NCBI GenBank assembly: GCA_905250025.1
Contig: CAJNOJ010000115.1
Coordinates: forward strand, 124,001 to 188,000
DNA length: 64,000 nucleotides
Direction of reading: 5' to 3'
Origin: Adineta ricciae
Taxonomy: Eukaryota; Rotifera; Eurotatoria; Adinetida; Adinetidae
Of the stretch, positions 30,001 to 39,451 are shown in pieces. The position numbers and the translations under genes were made by a program. The number at the start of each line of letters is the position of its first letter. The stretch's first letter is position 1. The notes beneath the pieces are model-generated. The model was not told where the DNA came from and did not search any database. It saw only the letters and a list, made by a program, of their open reading frames with translations.

Positions 30001-30646
30001 GATGAGATATTCAATTGTACTCGTGTTCGACTAAATCAATTCGATTTAATAAAGATAATATGTGCAAATGAAACTGTTTTGTGCAAACCTTTGTCCTTGT
30101 ACGAATCGACTACGCCAAACATGTTGATTATGAACGAAAACAGACAATTTATTCGATTTATCGCCCGTTATTTGATAGGTGAATGAGAGACAAGATGGTG
30201 CGTCTCTCGAAGACAAATGAGCAGTACCAATCAAACGAGCATCATATTGTTGAGATGATGGAAGAGTTTCTTTATCATCAAGATATTTCAGGACAAAAGA
30301 CTGTTCGTCTAGAAATTGAATCACAGAAGAAAATTTCATTGTATGAGACCTTCAAGTTTTCACAAATATACCTGATGTTGTAGAGGAGAATTGATGCCAT
30401 TTGAACTTTTGACTATTGTCCTGATCATTTCTCCAACCAGGGTCTAGAAACAATTCATTTTTGTAGACAATAAACACTACTCGCGATCGACGAATCTAAC
30501 TAACCTTCATTGGGAATGTTTGATTGAGCTATAATTGAAAAAATATGAAATTTTGTTGAAAAAGTTTTCTCTCGAATCATTTTCGTAAACTCACCCGCAA
30601 TACCAGTAAGGTACAGGAAGAGGAACAAGAACACAAAACGGTTCAT
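1..30646 (-). CDS. Giant secreted MAM / LDL-receptor class A repeat protein (MALRD1-like), 3' end outside window
   Basis: The start is the ATG at 30646-30644. It opens a signal peptide ([18 protein letters not shown]) split by an intron after 30595. Downstream, the minus strand is an almost unbroken string of MAM domains. Each begins with C-[TD]-F-E-x(4-6)-C-x-W, then W-x-R, D-H-T-x-G, Y-[IM]-E-[AT]-S, A-R-L-x-S-P, F-[WY]-Y-H-M-[YF]-G, L-N-V-Y and G-D-I-A-I-D-D, and ends in a Cys. I count about 46 modules, the first divergent. About 12 LDL-A modules are interleaved in the C-terminal part. Short Thr/Pro linkers and 50-70 bp introns occur throughout, and introns recur at the same module positions (before DHT, after YHM, before the IDD strand). 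I estimate roughly 8,000 residues in the window, with no stop of the real frame seen; no transmembrane segment is visible. MAM and LDL-A are extracellular adhesion and ligand-binding modules; a cuticle, gut or matrix role is inference. The nearest vertebrate architecture is MALRD1, which is far shorter. Not every exon edge was checked. Confidence 0.9.
5985..6040 (-). other. Thr-rich mucin-like linker in the giant protein
   Basis: The reading frame encodes a run [13 protein letters not shown] between two MAM modules. It is the longest Thr homopolymer among the linkers of the array and a likely O-glycosylated hinge (inference). Similar but shorter Thr/Pro spacers occur near 8800, 12150, 14760, 18020, 21850, 23800, 25790 and 27790. 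Confidence 0.6.
12006..12041 (-). other. Cys-cluster variant of a MAM opening motif
   Basis: One MAM module of the giant protein opens [13 protein letters not shown] instead of the usual C-D-F-E-x(4-5)-C-x-W, giving four Cys in nine residues. All other modules have two. The reading frame is intact on both sides. Confidence 0.7.
16300..30440 (-). repeat. MAM-only part of the giant protein (about 22 tandem MAM modules)
   Basis: Approximate coordinates of the opening Cys motif of successive modules, read N to C: 30440 (divergent), 29675, 29145, 28470, 27703, 27065, 26506, 25755, 25088, 24505, 23718, 23108, 22512, 21812, 21227, 20688, 20017, 19360, 18704, 17997, 17441, 16829. Spacing is a fairly regular 500-750 bp including introns. 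The first module (about 30440-29890) lacks the canonical C-x-F-E opening and the usual paired Cys, and is followed by a Ser/Thr/Lys linker at about 29700-29850. Between some modules the chain is only a few residues (for example GSC or GDC), so MAM domains abut directly. Longer Thr-rich spacers occur near 27780, 25790, 23800 and 21850. Confidence 0.85.
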
Positions 30647-30868
30647 GATCCTCAAAAAAGAATAGCGAATGTACAATATTGTATATAGGTATATAGGTAT
30701 CTGAAATAAATTTGACGAAAAATGTGCACTCCACTGAAACTGTCGTCTTTCACTATGCTTGTCCTTATTTGAAATAATTTATATATACTTAAAAGACATG
30801 TTAGTTAAAATCTTATCTTCTCTCTTTTATTTGTTACTTTCTCAGTCGTAGATATAGCTGATAATTAT

Positions 30869-30932
30869 CTCTCTCTCTCTCCTACTCTATATTCCGAATT
30901 TTATATAAAATAAACCAATAGAGAGAGAGAGA
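30869..30932. repeat. Inverted CT / GA microsatellite pair
   Basis: A (CT)n run at 30869-30881 is followed about 40 bp later by a (GA)n run at 30921-30932, so the two are complementary and could form a hairpin. It lies about 230 bp upstream of the start codon of the giant minus-strand gene. Confidence 0.7.
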
Positions 30933-32810
30933 AACTTCGAAATGGTATAAGGACAAACAAATAGATACTTTTGTAGCAAGATAAGTTTGTGTACTTTTTA
31001 AAGAAGAGATGAGAAATCCATCGTTACCAAAACATAAAAAGCAACTATCATATATACACAAAGAAAACTGTTGGCTCTGAAGACCAGGAAAAATAATCTT
31101 GAGCAAAAGAAAATGCTTGTTTGATATTGTATAAGATATAGATATGAGTAATTAGGTAATAAAATAAACGAAATGGTTTTCTAGAGGCATCTTCGCATCT
31201 AGAAAGAGATTGCTGACCTTTCTGTTATCTCAAGCACTTAAATTGAGACTTTCAGAGAGAGAAAAAAAAAGAAAAGAACATGATGTTAGAGAACCATGTC
31301 GGATGATGTTTTGAACTTTGATCGGTATGGATCTTGTAAAGAAGCATCCGATCGATTTGAATTATGCGTTGGAGCTGCAGAAGTACTTCGAGTAAACTTT
31401 CAAATGATTTTTACTATTGACAAGCGCGTAACATGTTCGCATGAGTGCTGTTATCAAATGCACTTCTACTGTTTTAGAAGATAATAATAATGAGTGTACT
31501 GATATCACATTTTTCAATAAAAAAAAAAACGAAAAAGATGTTTCAGCCGTAGTAAACAACTTCTAGAATAGGATACCAATTGTTACAGGCCGTAGAGTAG
31601 GTTTGCGTATGGTGTATTCGACAGATGTAGTGTGTCTCAAATGTCGCAAGTTTTACTGATAAGTACACCTTGTGTAAAGGGTACTGATAGAGAATTTAAG
31701 TATAATACTGTGCAATATATTCGTTGCTATAAAAATTCAAATATTTTTAGCAAAATTGGTAACATTCAACAATGTATTGAATTGATCAGGTTATTTCCGT
31801 GATGGATCTCTATGATCATCTTTTGAAAATGAATATAATAGTAGATTTCATTCAATTTTCTAGCATTCTTTGACCAAGGATGAACCAATCTGTTGAAGTT
31901 TATTAGAAAATATTTTGAATATTTCACGACCAGATGAGTAAATTTATGAAATCGTTCTTTAGCAATCATCTCCACTATTATACGGTAGTTCTCGAGATGA
32001 ATGAAGAACCAGATATAACTATTGAAATATTACTTCATTGCATTGTACGTCATTAAAGAGAGTACCTGCTTCGTTTCGTTCGATTAGAGTGTATTCATTC
32101 GTGATGCTATTGGCGAATACATAGAGCAAAAACGTCTTGACAGTCCAGAGTTCTGCAGTTGAATTTTCGTAAAAACATGGCGAGCGAGTGCATCGTTATT
32201 TTAATCGTTGCCAATTTCAATATACCTTTTTCTACTGATGATTATGTTGGACTCTGTTAAATGTATTTTTATCTTATTTCGCATAAGCGAATCGATTAAG
32301 CGATGCAGAACAAGAAAACAAAGTGCTAGAATCAAAACAATCCCTTTGCATGTATACGTCATTTTAATATACTCGACGTCTATAATATGTAAGTATAATC
32401 AACTGTGTGTAAGTCTGCACAAGTAAATCTACTTCCTAAATGCATGACTTGTTTTTTTTTTCAACAATTAGGAAACCGATTCTTTGTTCCTAGTTCCTTT
32501 TTTTCATACAGCGAAGTTGGGAGTATGACTGCATATTTGATACAGCATCTATCATTCATACTAAATACTGAATTTAATAAACAAACTAATTTCTTTTGTA
32601 TAATACAGAGCAACCTGTTACGAAAGCAAGTTAACACTATGATGAAAACAAAAAACAAATGGCATAACAGTTTCGAGTTGTTGAAAATTTTTTTTTGTCG
32701 AATTCTATTGGCTCATAAAATTAACTACTTATCTTACTCTCCGTGACTCATCGATCATTAGTCCTTCAGTTTTAGTTTTACCTTTTCTTCTTCTTCTAGT
32801 GTGTAATAAG

Positions 32811-32828
32811 ATGAAAGTTTACAATTAA
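32811..32828 (+). other. Short upstream ORF before the myotubularin start
   Basis: ATG AAA GTT TAC AAT TAA (five codons plus stop) ends 4 bp before the ATG at 32833. If it is in the mature 5' leader it could lower translation of the main frame. A pyrimidine-rich tract ending in AG at 32799 lies just upstream and could be a cis or trans 3' splice site. Confidence 0.4.
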
Positions 32829-32832
32829 GCAA

Positions 32833-35800
32833 ATGTCATCTCGCCGAAACAGTTTCGGCAATCGATCGAAGAATTTCAATCGGCAGTCGGAAACTCACAA
32901 CCATGCTGATGATTCGGAGATTGACCTAGCAACAAAAAATGATGGATCATTGAATATTCTACCTGAAGTAAAAAGACTTTATCCATCTGTGTGCATTTTC
33001 TTTCTTCTAAACAATTTCTATTTTAGTTAATGAAAAACATTCGAAAATTATTACCACGTTTGTACCTGAATTTTGCCTTGCAATCGATATGATAAGATTC
33101 ATTTAGGAGAATTTCCATTGAATATGTATGTGCGCCAGGTAGAATACATAGAAAATCAATGTGAACATCTTATTGGAACTTTATTTATGACTACATTCCG
33201 ACTTGTCTTCGTGCCAGATAGAGAAACTGAATGCAATGCCTTCGTATGTTGAAATATGGATAACACCGGCGATTAAACTATTATTACGTTTTGAAATTAG
33301 ATCATCTCGGAAAATAAATATATTGGTGAATATGACATTCCATTAGCGTCCATTTATAAAATACATGTAGCACGTGAGTAAATTGGTGTGGAGTAATTGA
33401 ATGCTTGTGAATGGAATACTTTTAGCGGTTGATTCTCGATCAGGGTTCAAGTCGTTTTTGAATGAAAATCAAATACAATCCGAAACGCGGACATTTACAA
33501 TCATCACACGAGTTCGTTGAAGGAAAATTTCATATACTATTAACTAGGATTTGTTTTGACTTACAAAAGGATTTTCGTCGGGTTACTTTCACAAAATGTT
33601 CAGTTACAAAATCGAATACAGGAACAAAACAATCATCTGCATCTGTAACGAATATGGAAACAGTGAGATGAAGTCAATCTTCTATAAATTCCACTCTTGT
33701 TTCCTATTTCCATGTAGTATATAAATGCATTACGACGTCATAGTCAATTCCAATCGAAAGATCAATTATATCCTTATCTTGCTATGCAACAAAGTTCTTC
33801 GGATGTAGTGTCTCGGGATTATACGCACGACTCATTGTCAAACACACGATCGGTCGATGATGTTACGAAAGGTTACTATAACCATGCGACATGTTGTTTT
33901 CATTTTCAGCTGGCTTTCTTTTTGTAGATTTTTCTTTGAGTAATGACGAACGTGTTAAAAGTTATTTGACTTACTACGATTGGAGAGATGAATTGTATGA
34001 AGCAGATGAACACGACTGGATCGTTGATCAGAAGAAATTTAATAAACATTATGTTGTTCAAGAGTAGGAAACGATCAACATAATATTTCGCTATAAATCA
34101 TCTTATTCTATTTAGAGACGGTCCGTATGTTTGTTTAGCAAAAAATACTGACGAAAGTTTAAATGATTTGGTAAAGAAAATGTTCTTGTTTTGTTTGTAT
34201 AAGAATCGATATTTTTTTATGAAGATTTGGCATTGGACTCATACATCTCAAATTGGTACTGACGGGCCCAGTAGAAGACCGATAGAGCAGCAAAAGCACA
34301 TGCTAATCACTGTTCCAAATGTTGCAGATGCTACAACTATGGAACCGTAAGTAGAACTTTTTGATAGATCATTTCTTTTAGTACAGTTTTGCAATATTGA
34401 TACGAAAATTACTTTCATCTTTTGCTCTTGAACAGTCCTGAAACACCGGGCAGTGCGCCGGCTGTTCCACAATCATCATCGTCATCATCAACCCCGTTTC
34501 GTTTTTCTAAAATAAAAAAGAAATTACGAAAATCTTTACGCCCCAATACGACTGATGGTCCCAAATTGATTTGCACGAATGAAACGAAAACAACAACAAA
34601 CGACTTACCAGCTATGTCGGAAATGGTCTCCGATGTTGGGTGAGACGTCCGCGCGTGCTCGGTAACCGTTGCTATTGTATATGTTGCACGCGTATTTGTC
34701 GACATTGTTTTGGTGTATAGATGTTTAATATAATTACTAAACACAAACCAACGATTCTATCAGTCAAACACTAATCTACACATTTACTTTCTTTTCTAGT
34801 TTACGACGTGCAGCAACTGATACAAGCTTAGTTCCATCAGCGCATTTGATACATGATCAACCATTTCAACGTTATAATTTAGCAAAATTTCCATGTAGTC
34901 TAAAACGATTGCAAACAGGTTATGAGAAACTATTCGAAACATGTGTTTTGACTATTGGTTAGTGAAACAAAGATGCATAGAAGTGTCTCTAATTTCTGCT
35001 CTTCTAGATGATGACGATGAAAAATGGTGGACTAAAGTAGGTGCATGTAAATGGCTGAAATATGTGTCGAAAGCTTTACATGGTGCTGCATCTCTAGCGA
35101 AATTACTTGATTTTAAGAACATAGAATTAGCTGGTAAGAGATAGTTTGAAATCGACTGAAGTTTTTACTTGAATATGGTGTGTTTTTGAATAGGAAGCGA
35201 TACTGATAACAATTGTCTAATCTCATCATTAATTCAAATCCTTCTGCGTCCGAAATGTCGTACAATAAAAGGTTTTTGTGAACTAATTGTTCGCGAATGG
35301 CTTATCCGTGGACATAAGTTTCGCGAACGTTTCGGTCAAGTCTTGTATGAAGCAAGTGGTTCTAGTGCTCAAGAAGTAAAGCTCTTCAACGTATTTTTTT
35401 TCTCTTCAAAATCAATTCATTTTCTTTCCAGTCACCGGTTTTTCTACTTTTTCTCGATTGTGTTTATCAATTACTTCGACAGAATCCTTTACAATTTGAA
35501 TTCACGGAATATTTTCTACTCGAACTTTATCGTAGTGTTTGTTATTGTTATCATCATACATTTGTTTTCAATTCAATCAGCGAACGCGTCTATGCAATAT
35601 ATAATTGTCCGAGAAATCTTCTGGTTTTATCAGCATTCGATTTTTCTCTTTATCTCCATCCAAATGCATCTTGTTTGATAAGAAATTATGCGTCAGTCTC
35701 TTCTGATCAACCGAAAAAATCTCGAATCGAATCGCCAATCTATTATCCGCCATCAGAATCTCCTCAGCGACCTGCTCGAACTGTTTACTACCTCGAAAGA

Positions 35801-36199
35801 CCGAAATCAACAAGTTCTATGTCCGAAGTTCAGTTAACAAATAACTTCCCATTACCCATTGCTGAACACTACGAATACGAAACGATTGAATCACCTCAAT
35901 CATTTCCCGCCAATTTAACCGTCGATTGGCGAGTGTTCAATTTAGAACTATGGCCGAAATGTTACTGTCGATATGATCAAAAATATAAACCAACATACTA
36001 CGAGCAATGTTTATCTAATGATATCGATTATTTCATAGAAAATCTTGCCAAAAAATCTCAACAAGCAGTCACCCTAGACACTTATAGTTATGTCTGTATC
36101 TTCTATACTACTCTTTCAAAAAATAGACTATTGCTTTTCACATTTCAGATTGGCTACGCTAATTCTTGGCACCCGCAAACACTTGATACTCGTGTGTAG
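32833..36199 (+). CDS. Myotubularin-related protein of the MTMR10/11/12 inactive class
   Basis: Hand-built exons: 32833-32967, 33027-33057, 33107-33243, 33301-33373, 33426-33511, 33570-33662, 33718-33871, 33928-34063, 34116-34346, 34436-34639, 34800-34957, 35008-35133, 35194-35375, 35432-36091, 36149-36199. Phases close to give about 818 residues, near the size of vertebrate MTMR10. The N-terminal PH-GRAM domain (about residues 45-130) shows GTLFMTTFRLVFVPD and GEYDIPLASIYKIHV. The phosphatase-like fold includes EKWWTKVGACKWLKYV, RTIKGFCELIVREWL and SPVFLLFLDCVYQLL. Where active myotubularins have H-C-S-D-G-W-D-R-T, this protein reads LAGSDTDNNCLISSL (about residues 518-532), with no Cys-x5-Arg, so it should not hydrolyse PI3P or PI(3,5)P2. 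Such proteins usually scaffold active MTMRs on endosomal membranes. A conserved C-terminal patch (VFNLELWPKCYCRY) is kept. The last 57-bp intron is also open in frame and could be retained. Confidence 0.88.
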
Positions 36200-36506
36200 A
36201 AAAGAAAACGACTTATGCAATAGAATATCTTTGGCATTTATGACTTTTTTCTGTGAACTACGCTCATTCATTCTTCCTAACTATAGTAGTACATACTCAA
36301 TACGTGTGCTTTTCACTTTGCTGTATCTCAGACTTTCTCACATTGATTTGTACATACTTCTATTTACTCAAGTTATACACTTGTCACTCTTTTATCTTCT
36401 CATTTCAACAGTGACTTAAGCTATTCATTACGAACAACAAAAAACTTAAGAAATATTACATTAATGTCAACTTTATTTTAGATTTTTATTACTAAAAAAG
36501 AAAACA
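36200..36506. other. Intergenic region between myotubularin and FNTA genes
   Basis: 307 bp, AT-rich, same-strand neighbours. It holds the 3' end of the upstream gene and the promoter or leader of the next. A T-rich tract ending in AG at 36481, 26 bp before the FNTA ATG, resembles a 3' splice site without any upstream coding exon. Confidence 0.4.
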
Positions 36507-37537
36507 ATGTCTTCTACGGAGTCCGACGACGAATCCGAACAGTCCATGACATCTCATCAGTATTCGACTCGTCCCGACTGGGCTGATGTTGTACCAATCG
36601 AACAAGACGATGGTCCCAATGCTGTCGTTCAAATAGCGTATTCAGATAAATTTCGCGAAGTATTCAACTATATTCGAGCATGCATGCACGCAAATGAAAT
36701 GAGCGAACGAGCACTTGAATTGACAAAAGATGCTTGTTACCTAAACCCGGCTAACTATACTGTTTGGTGTTATCGCCGTAAACTTTTATACCATCTTAAC
36801 TGTGATTTGAACGAAGAAATCGCTTTTGTTGGAAACATGATTCGTAATAATCCAAAAAATTACCAAGTAAAACTCGAGAGACGAAGTTCAATGGAGACAT
36901 ACATTGTTTTATTTAGGTCTGGGAACATCGTCGTATCATTGTGGAACGTTTAAGTCATCCATCGAATGAACTAGCTTTTCTTGCTGAAGTGATTCGGAGT
37001 GACTCGAAAAACTACCATGCATGGCAATATCGACAATGGTTATTGAAAACCTATGGACTGTGGGCAGATGAGTTGATGTATGTTGAACATTTATTACAAG
37101 AAGACGTTCGAAATAACTCCGCATGGAATCAGCGCTACTTCGTTATTTCGCATACGACCGGTTTTAAAGATGATATTATTGAGCGAGAATTAGATTTCGT
37201 CCTCAAAAGCATTGAATTCAATCCCGATAATGAAAGTGCATGGAATTATTTACGTGGCATAGCACGATTCCGTTCGACAAACTTAACGGATCAACGTCTA
37301 TGGAAATTCTGTCAAAACTTGTACGAGAACAAATATCTTAAAGATGATTTTAACTGTCAACAATGGCGATTCTTATTCGCGTATATGATCGAGTTATTGG
37401 CTGATGATGACCGAGCGGACAAGCAAGAAGAGAATAAACGAATGATTACCGATCTTTGCGAAAGATTAGCGACGAAAATCGATCCGATACGAAAAAAGTA
37501 TTGGCAGTATATTCAACAGCAACATAGCACTCAATGA
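36507..37537 (+). CDS. FNTA: Protein farnesyltransferase / geranylgeranyltransferase type I alpha subunit
   Basis: Two exons, 36507-36866 and 36917-37537, separated by a 50-bp GT-AG intron, give 326 residues (vertebrate FNTA is about 380; the difference is mostly a shorter N-terminus). Five prenyltransferase-alpha (PPTA) repeats are readable: NPANYTVWCYRRKLL, NPKNYQVWEHRRIIV, DSKNYHAWQYRQWLL, DVRNNSAWNQRYFVI and NPDNESAWNYLRGIA. The Asn-Tyr/Ala-x-x-Trp-x-x-Arg cores are intact. The protein is the common non-catalytic-zinc subunit that pairs with FNTB or PGGT1B to prenylate CaaX proteins in the cytosol. The start is the first ATG of the open frame, after an A-rich leader. A poly(A) signal lies at 37667. 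Confidence 0.95.
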
Positions 37538-37666
37538 CACTTGACTCCTTTGATTTCCATATGATTGTTATCACCGGTTATGATCGCATTCGATCTCTTT
37601 TTCATTTACAGTTTTTTTTTCGAAAACAAAAAAGGGCATGATAGTACACCCTCTAAATCAAAAGCA

Positions 37667-37672
37667 AATAAA
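37667..37672 (+). terminator. AATAAA polyadenylation signal (FNTA)
   Basis: Canonical hexamer 130 bp after the FNTA stop and only 55 bp before the next start codon on the same strand, so the two transcription units are tightly packed. Confidence 0.5.
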
Positions 37673-37726
37673 GAAGACAAAACCGAGAAACTGAAAAACA
37701 ATTTTCAAATCAAATAAATATAAGAA

Positions 37727-39373
37727 ATGCTCACAGCACTTATTTGTCTCTTCCTCGTCTTTTTTGTCAATGGATATACGACTGGTGATGGAGAGGCACA
37801 ATATGTTGATGAAAATAATCAGAACGGTAGGTAAACATAGCAACTGATGGATCTGAATCGTGAATGTAACAACGAACAAAATAGAAAGAGCTTTCATTAG
37901 GATAGGATTTATCATTGAATGTGAATCTTTTTCGTTAGGCGACTTTGGTCTACGAAATTCGTCACGAGCTACAAATTTCAATACATTCTATAATGTAATT
38001 GCTCAGGACGGAGCTGACCCATGGGTTTATAAGCATGTAGATGGGTGGTATTATTTTACTCGAACAACTGGTGGTGATGTTCGTATCTGGCGATCACGTA
38101 CTTTTACTTCCATAGATGCTGGCGATAGTCGAGTCGTATGGAGATCTCCAAATTCAGGTGCTGCCTGTCGAGCTGTTTGGGCACCCGAAATGCACTACAT
38201 TCAATCTCGTTGGTATGTCTACACATATATATATATTGACATAAATTACTCAATTTGACCTGGGTTTTTGAAAGGTACATTTATTTTGCTGCTACAACTT
38301 GCGATGATGTCAATGAAAATCATCGTATGTTCGTTATTGAGAACACCAATTCGGACCCATTCGTCGGTTCCTTCACTTGGAAAGGACAAATAACTGATGC
38401 GACAAATAAATGGGCTATTGATGGCACCGTACTCGAACTTCCTTCTAGCCAACTCTACTTTATTTGGTCCGGTTGGCAAGGTGATGTTAATGAAAGACAG
38501 ATCTTATACATAGCTCAAATGTCGAATCCGTGGACAATTAGCAGTGCGAGAGTGGAAATTGCACGACCGACATATACATGGGAAACCAATCACAAGCCCT
38601 ATATTAACGAAGGCCCTCAAGTAACTATTCGCAATGGTATTATATCTCTTGTTTATTCTGCATCTGGCTCATGGACAAATGAGTACTGTCTTGGTTTGAT
38701 AACTGCCTCGGTTAATAGCGATCTAATGAAAGCCAGTTCCTGGCAGAAACGCGTGAATCCAATCTTTCGCTCGGGTAATTCAATTTATGGGCCTGGTCAT
38801 CAAAGTTTTACCAAATCTCCTGACAATCGAGAAGATTGGATAATCTACCATTCAGCACGTTATAGTGGTTCAGGTTGGACTCGACAGGTTCGCGCACAAC
38901 AATTCACATGGAATGCTGACTCAACTCCAAATCTTGGTTCGCCAGCCAATCCGAATACTCCAATACGCATTCCATCTGGCGATCAACTACGAGACCGTTA
39001 CGAAGCCGAACATGCCCGTCTGCTGAATGGTCCTTTTGCACATGCACACCCAAGCGCATCGAATGGTCTTAAAGTAGGCTATATTGATTATCCTGATAGC
39101 ATCGTCGAATTTACTGTACATTGTGTTCAAGCTGGTTCATACGTTATAGTAATTCGAAATGGAAATGGATCAGCAGGAAATGCACGTGCAACACATTGGT
39201 TATCGATTAATAATGGCAATCAAATGGAAATATCGATTGTTTATAGTGGATGGGACATGTGGGGTACAAGTATGGTTCGAGCGACTCTTAAGCAAGGTGC
39301 AAACACGATAACCTTTAAAAAAGGAACGAATTATGCTGAAATCGATTTTATTGATGTCTTTCTTGATGCATAG
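37727..39373 (+). CDS. Secreted GH43-family glycosidase with C-terminal carbohydrate-binding-like domain
   Basis: Exons 37727-37826, 37939-38212 and 38275-39373; 490 residues; phases close. Residues 1-18 form a signal peptide (MLTALICLFLVFFVNG). The GH43 five-bladed propeller follows: QDGADPWV has the general-base Asp at about 60, AIDGTV the pKa-modulating Asp at about 174 and INEGPQV the general-acid Glu at about 237, with the GPGHQSF loop at about 298-304. From about residue 365 (RYEAEHARLL) to the end is a beta-sandwich resembling CBM6/CBM35 (Ca-binding Glu in YEAE, WGTS, IDFIDVF). The family removes arabinose or xylose from plant hemicellulose and pectin; substrate specificity cannot be read. 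GH43 enzymes are mainly bacterial and fungal, so horizontal acquisition followed by gain of two 62-112 bp introns is likely (inference). AATAAA lies at 39396. Confidence 0.9.
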
Positions 39374-39395
39374 TACTATCTCGAATCGATGTTGA

Positions 39396-39401
39396 AATAA
39401 A
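39396..39401 (+). terminator. AATAAA polyadenylation signal (GH43 gene)
   Basis: Canonical hexamer 23 bp past the stop codon. The next gene converges from the opposite strand and ends at 39452, so only 78 bp separate the two stop codons. Confidence 0.6.
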
Positions 39402-39451
39402 AATTTAGAAATCCTTAAGGCTATCTACTTCAGTATATTTCGTTATAAATC

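Larger units (their letters stand above)
30647..32832. other. Gene-free intergenic stretch between divergent giant gene and myotubularin gene
   Basis: About 2.2 kb, strongly AT-rich. Only short open frames, none with a recognisable domain. It must carry the promoter of the giant gene near 30650-30900 and of the plus-strand myotubularin gene near 32700-32800. A CT tract at 30869-30881 and a GA tract at 30921-30932 face each other and could pair. I see no RNA gene or transposon ends. Confidence 0.6.

Noticed and set aside
1..30646. Several separate MAM genes in tandem
   Set aside because: Only one signal peptide/start context is visible (30646), modules follow one another with coding continuity and short introns, and no intergenic gaps or poly(A) signals were seen between modules. 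Still open to RNA test.
31296..31484. 62-codon open frame with several Cys in the intergenic region
   Set aside because: No signal peptide, domain or splice context, and lies in AT-rich DNA; length expected by chance.
32208..32746. Two overlapping plus-strand open frames of 72 and 113 codons upstream of the myotubularin gene
   Set aside because: Composition is Phe/Ile/Lys-rich as expected of random AT-rich DNA; no family resemblance.
36090..36419. 109-codon plus-strand frame overlapping the myotubularin 3' end
   Set aside because: It is out of frame with the well-supported last exons and reads as hydrophobic AT-rich noise in the 3' UTR.
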